Assembly (NCBI GenBank): GCA_024304985.1
Contig: JAMWZC010000010.1
Span: forward strand, 62,001 to 126,000
Direction: 5' to 3'
From: Paracoccaceae bacterium
GTDB taxonomy: Bacteria > Pseudomonadota > Alphaproteobacteria > Rhodobacterales > Rhodobacteraceae
Length of the DNA: 64,000 nt
The notes under the pieces are model-generated. The model saw nothing but the letters and a program-made list of their open reading frames with translations, ran no database searches and was not told the origin of the DNA. The translations under genes were made by a program, and so were the position numbers. This document shows positions 61,395 through 64,000 of the stretch, in pieces (position 1 is the stretch's first letter; the number at the start of each line of letters is the position of its first letter).

Positions 61395-62198
61395 TTATCC
61401 CCTTTTGCGGGTGATGAGGAAAAACAGGCTGACCACCACCAGCGACAGCGCCAGAAACAGTGTCGCGATGGCGTTCATCTCGGGGGTGACGCTGCGCCGC
61501 AATTGGCCCAGCATATAGGTGGGCAATGTGTCCTGCCCGGCGGACTTCACGAATTCGGTGATCACCACCGTATCCAGTGACACAACAAAGCCCAGCATGA
61601 ACCCCGCCACGATGCCCGGCACCAGAAGCGGCAGCGTGACATAGGTAAAGGCCTGTACCGGCGTGGCATAAAGATCGGCCGCCGCGCGTTCCAGCGTCAG
61701 GTCCATCGTCTCAAGCCGGGCCCGGATCGGCAGATAGGCGAAGGGAATGCAAAAGGCCGTATGCGCCGCCACCATATATCCCATGCCGGCATAGCCCGTC
61801 TGCACCTTGAGAAAGGCCACGAAGATCAGCAGGGCGATCCCCGTCACGATCTCGGGCACCATCAGGGGTTGGTTGATCAGCGCATAGATCATGGTCTGGC
61901 CGGGAAAGCGGCCCACCCGTGTGGTCGCCAAGGCGGCCAGCGTGGCCAGAACGGTGGCGATCCCCGCCGCCACCAGCGCCAGCCAGAGCGAGCGGACCGA
62001 CACGTCGATCACCTGGCTGTTGTTGAAAGCCGCCACATACCATTTCAGTGAAAACCCGCCCCAGGCGGATTGCGACTGCGACTCGTTGAAGGAAAAGATC
62101 ACCAGAATGATGATCGGCAGATAGAGCATCACCAGCGTGAAAATCGCCACGGCACCGAAACCCGGCAGGGCGCGGACATTGAATTCACGACTGGCCAT
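61395..62198 (-). CDS. polyamine-type ABC transporter permease (PotC/PotI-like)
   Basis: 267-residue inner-membrane protein with about six hydrophobic segments. The EAA loop LERAAADLYATPVQAFTYV is close to the family consensus. It forms one channel subunit of the importer. The start overlaps the other permease gene by 14 nt, showing tight coupling. It lies 29 nt upstream of the PotD-like gene. Confidence 0.92.
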   Translation of the reverse strand: MASREFNVRALPGFGAVAIFTLVMLYLPIIILVIFSFNESQSQSAWGGFSLKWYVAAFNNSQVIDVSVRSLWLALVAAGIATVLATLAALATTRVGRFPGQTMIYALINQPLMVPEIVTGIALLIFVAFLKVQTGYAGMGYMVAAHTAFCIPFAYLPIRARLETMDLTLERAAADLYATPVQAFTYVTLPLLVPGIVAGFMLGFVVSLDTVVITEFVKSAGQDTLPTYMLGQLRRSVTPEMNAIATLFLALSLVVVSLFFLITRKRG

Positions 62199-63087
62199 CG
62201 CGCCCTCCCGTCTCGCGGGTGGTGATGCGCAGATAGAAGACCAGCGCCACCACCACGATCACCAGCAGCACCATCGCCAGCGCCGAACCCAGCGGCCAGT
62301 TGCGCCCCTGCCCGAATTGCAGGCCGATCAGGTTGCCCATCATCATCGACCGCCCGCCGCCCAGCACGCGCGGCGTGACATAGGCCCCGATGGAGGGGAT
62401 GAAGACAAGGATCGACCCCGCGATGAACCCCGGTTTCACCAGCGGCAGGATCACATGGCGCAACACCTGAAACCGGCTGGCGTAAAGGTCATAGCCCGCC
62501 TCGACCAGCCGGAAATCCAGCTTGTCCATGGCGGCATAAAGCGGCAGCACCATCAGCGGCAGAAAGACATAGCTCATCCCCAGCAGCACTGCGAAATCCG
62601 TATACATCATCTCGATCGGTTCACCGATCACACCCAGCCACAAGAGCGCCGTGTTCAGCGTCCCGGTATTGCGGATCATCTCCTGTATCGCGAAGGTGCG
62701 GATCAGAAGGTTGGTCCAGAACGGCACGGTAATCAGGAACAGCCAGATCATGCGCCGGTTGGCCGGGCGCGTGGCAATGAACCACGCGGTCGGAAAGCCC
62801 AGCGCCGCGCAGATCACCGTGGTCTGGAGCGACAACCAGATGGTGCGCTGGAACACCGCCAGATGATCGGCGTTCAGGGTGACGTTCTCGGGCTCGAAGA
62901 TGTCACGCTTGAAGAAAACCCGGAACCACGCATCGGTTGAAAAGTCCCAGGCCACGCCCCCCATGTTGCCGGGGCTGAGGAAGGAATAGACCGCCACGAT
63001 CAGCAGCGGACCCGAGGCCGCAAGGATCAGGACCAGCAGCGCGGGACTGACGAGGATCCATTTCCAGCGGTGCGAGTCCCGTTTCAT
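62185..63087 (-). CDS. polyamine-type ABC transporter permease (PotB/PotH-like)
   Basis: 300-residue inner-membrane protein with six expected hydrophobic segments. The EAA loop is visible as LVEAGYDLYASRFQVLRHVI. It pairs with the second permease to form the channel. It follows the ATPase gene by 2 nt and overlaps the next permease by 14 nt. The ATG at 63087 gives MKRDSHRWKWILVSP. Confidence 0.92.
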   Translation of the reverse strand: MKRDSHRWKWILVSPALLVLILAASGPLLIVAVYSFLSPGNMGGVAWDFSTDAWFRVFFKRDIFEPENVTLNADHLAVFQRTIWLSLQTTVICAALGFPTAWFIATRPANRRMIWLFLITVPFWTNLLIRTFAIQEMIRNTGTLNTALLWLGVIGEPIEMMYTDFAVLLGMSYVFLPLMVLPLYAAMDKLDFRLVEAGYDLYASRFQVLRHVILPLVKPGFIAGSILVFIPSIGAYVTPRVLGGGRSMMMGNLIGLQFGQGRNWPLGSALAMVLLVIVVVALVFYLRITTRETGGRDGQS

Positions 63088-63089
63088 CG

Positions 63090-64000
63090 CTACCCCCTCA
63101 ACACCTGAAGCGCGCCGGGGGTCAGTGACAGGCCCACGGTTTCACCCTTGGCGGGGTCGGCCAGATCATCATTGTTCTGCCGCCGGACCGTAAAGGGCTG
63201 ACCATCGCTCAGCCGCAGATGGATATGGGTGTCCGTGCCGAAGAAAACCGCGCCTTCCACCGTGGCGGACAGCTCGCCCGTCCCTTGCGGAACGATCCGC
63301 GCCTGTTCGGGGCGGATCACGGCCGACACCGTGGTGCCCACCGCGGGGGTCAGACCTTCGGCCACCCGCGCGGCGATGGTCCGGCCACCGGGCAAGGCCA
63401 GATCGGCCCCGCGCCCCTGCACCGCGATCACATTCAATGTCAGGAAATTCGTCTCGCCGATGAAATCGGCCACGAACCGCTCGGTCGGCGCGTGATAGAT
63501 CTCGTGCGGGCTACCCAATTGCAGGATGCGCCCCTGATTCATCACCGCGAGACGGTCCGACATGGTCAGCGCTTCTTCCTGATCATGGGTCACAAAGACA
63601 AAAGTGATGCCGGTTTCCACCTGCAACCGCTTCAACTCCGTCTGCATCTCCTTGCGCAGCTTCAGGTCCAGCGCGCTCAACGGTTCGTCCAGCAACAGCA
63701 CACGCGGGCGCGGTGCCAGCGCGCGGGCCAGCGCCACGCGCTGCTGCTGTCCACCCGACAGTTCCGAAGGTTTGCGCGCGGCCATGGCCTCCATCTTGAC
63801 CAGATGCATCATCTCGTCCGTGGTTGCCGCGATTTCCGCGCGGGGCCGACCCAGCATCTTGAGACCAAAGCCGATATTCTGCGCCACCGTCATATGCGGA
63901 AACAGCGCGTAGTTCTGAAAGACCGTGTTCACAAGCCGCTGGTTCGGGGCCTGACCCACCACGTCCTGCCCCTTGATCCGCAGCCGCCCGCTGGTCGGAT
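63090..64000 (-). CDS. polyamine-type ABC transporter ATP-binding protein (PotA/PotG-like), 5' end cut
   Basis: The 3' 303 codons are in the window; the start and Walker A lie beyond base 64000. The Q-loop [14 protein letters not shown], signature [17 protein letters not shown], Walker [14 protein letters not shown] and switch His in [10 protein letters not shown] are visible, followed by a C-terminal TOBE regulatory domain (about the last 90 residues). This is the layout of PotA-type importer ATPases. The gene is transcribed into the permease and PotD-like genes. Confidence 0.92.
   Translation of the reverse strand, partial: PTSGRLRIKGQDVVGQAPNQRLVNTVFQNYALFPHMTVAQNIGFGLKMLGRPRAEIAATTDEMMHLVKMEAMAARKPSELSGGQQQRVALARALAPRPRVLLLDEPLSALDLKLRKEMQTELKRLQVETGITFVFVTHDQEEALTMSDRLAVMNQGRILQLGSPHEIYHAPTERFVADFIGETNFLTLNVIAVQGRGADLALPGGRTIAARVAEGLTPAVGTTVSAVIRPEQARIVPQGTGELSATVEGAVFFGTDTHIHLRLSDGQPFTVRRQNNDDLADPAKGETVGLSLTPGALQVLRG

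Overview
The window reads as a chromosomal segment of an alphaproteobacterium of the order Rhodobacterales (Rhodobacteraceae / roseobacter relatives). This is inferred from the high GC content, the GC-rich third codon positions, two TRAP transporter sets, a fused FAD/GcvT dimethylglycine-dehydrogenase-like enzyme, a DmdA-like aminomethyltransferase-fold protein, SBP56-type methanethiol oxidase and late cobalamin biosynthesis. There are no rRNA genes, CRISPR arrays, transposases or phage genes. Two tRNA genes (Gly-UCC and Gln-UUG) are present.

Layout. 1-3.1 kb: end of cydA and all of cydB (bd-type quinol oxidase), a periplasmic transglutaminase-like cysteine proteinase and a class D beta-lactamase. 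3.2-8.0 kb: dabA-dabB (inorganic carbon uptake) divergent from a LysR regulator. 8.2-11.3 kb: a TRAP transporter whose binding-protein gene is tail-to-tail with its permease genes. 11.7-19.7 kb: household and stress genes (YghU-type GST, small ion channel, acyl-CoA synthetase, peroxiredoxin, zinc-ribbon protein, Kbp-like LysM protein, ABC exporter). Within it, two identical 78-bp double-hairpin repeats bracket the zinc-ribbon gene. 19.9-27.3 kb: an SsuABC/ThiXYZ-like ABC importer converging on a TRAP - cyclase - FAH-hydrolase catabolic operon. 27.8-34.1 kb: tRNA-Gly, a MarR regulator over a perfect operator-like palindrome divergent from DUF1428 and VOC genes, phosphatidylethanolamine synthesis (psd-pssA), and an oxidoreductase/methyltransferase run. 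34.1-39.5 kb: dimethylglycine-dehydrogenase-like enzyme, gamma-glutamyltransferase and a D-2-hydroxyacid dehydrogenase. 39.6-43.1 kb: SH3 protein, tRNA-Gln, and a lower-GC islet with a PAP2/Aur1-like protein and a GT87 glycosyltransferase.

43.4-48.5 kb: a PLP-centred cluster (amino acid decarboxylase, DUF4242, cysteine-synthase-like beta-replacement enzyme, cupin) divergent from a winged-helix/TPR regulator. 48.5-55.0 kb: the most interesting cluster, with genes for a DmdA-like protein, ECHDC3-type hydratase, AMP-forming acyl-CoA synthetase, SBP56/methanethiol oxidase and a polytopic membrane protein, preceded by an Lrp/AsnC regulator and an imperfect palindrome. It suggests a methylated-sulfur degradation route in which the acyl-CoA dehydrogenase step is not encoded locally. 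55.3-59.2 kb: secreted protein with a small upstream ORF, cobQ behind a 32-codon leader ORF, a CbiM-like permease and DUF4389. 59.3-64 kb: a polyamine-type ABC importer (ATPase cut by the window end) with a MetX-like alpha/beta hydrolase at its 3' end.

All functions are from reading translations, motifs and context. No database search was run.
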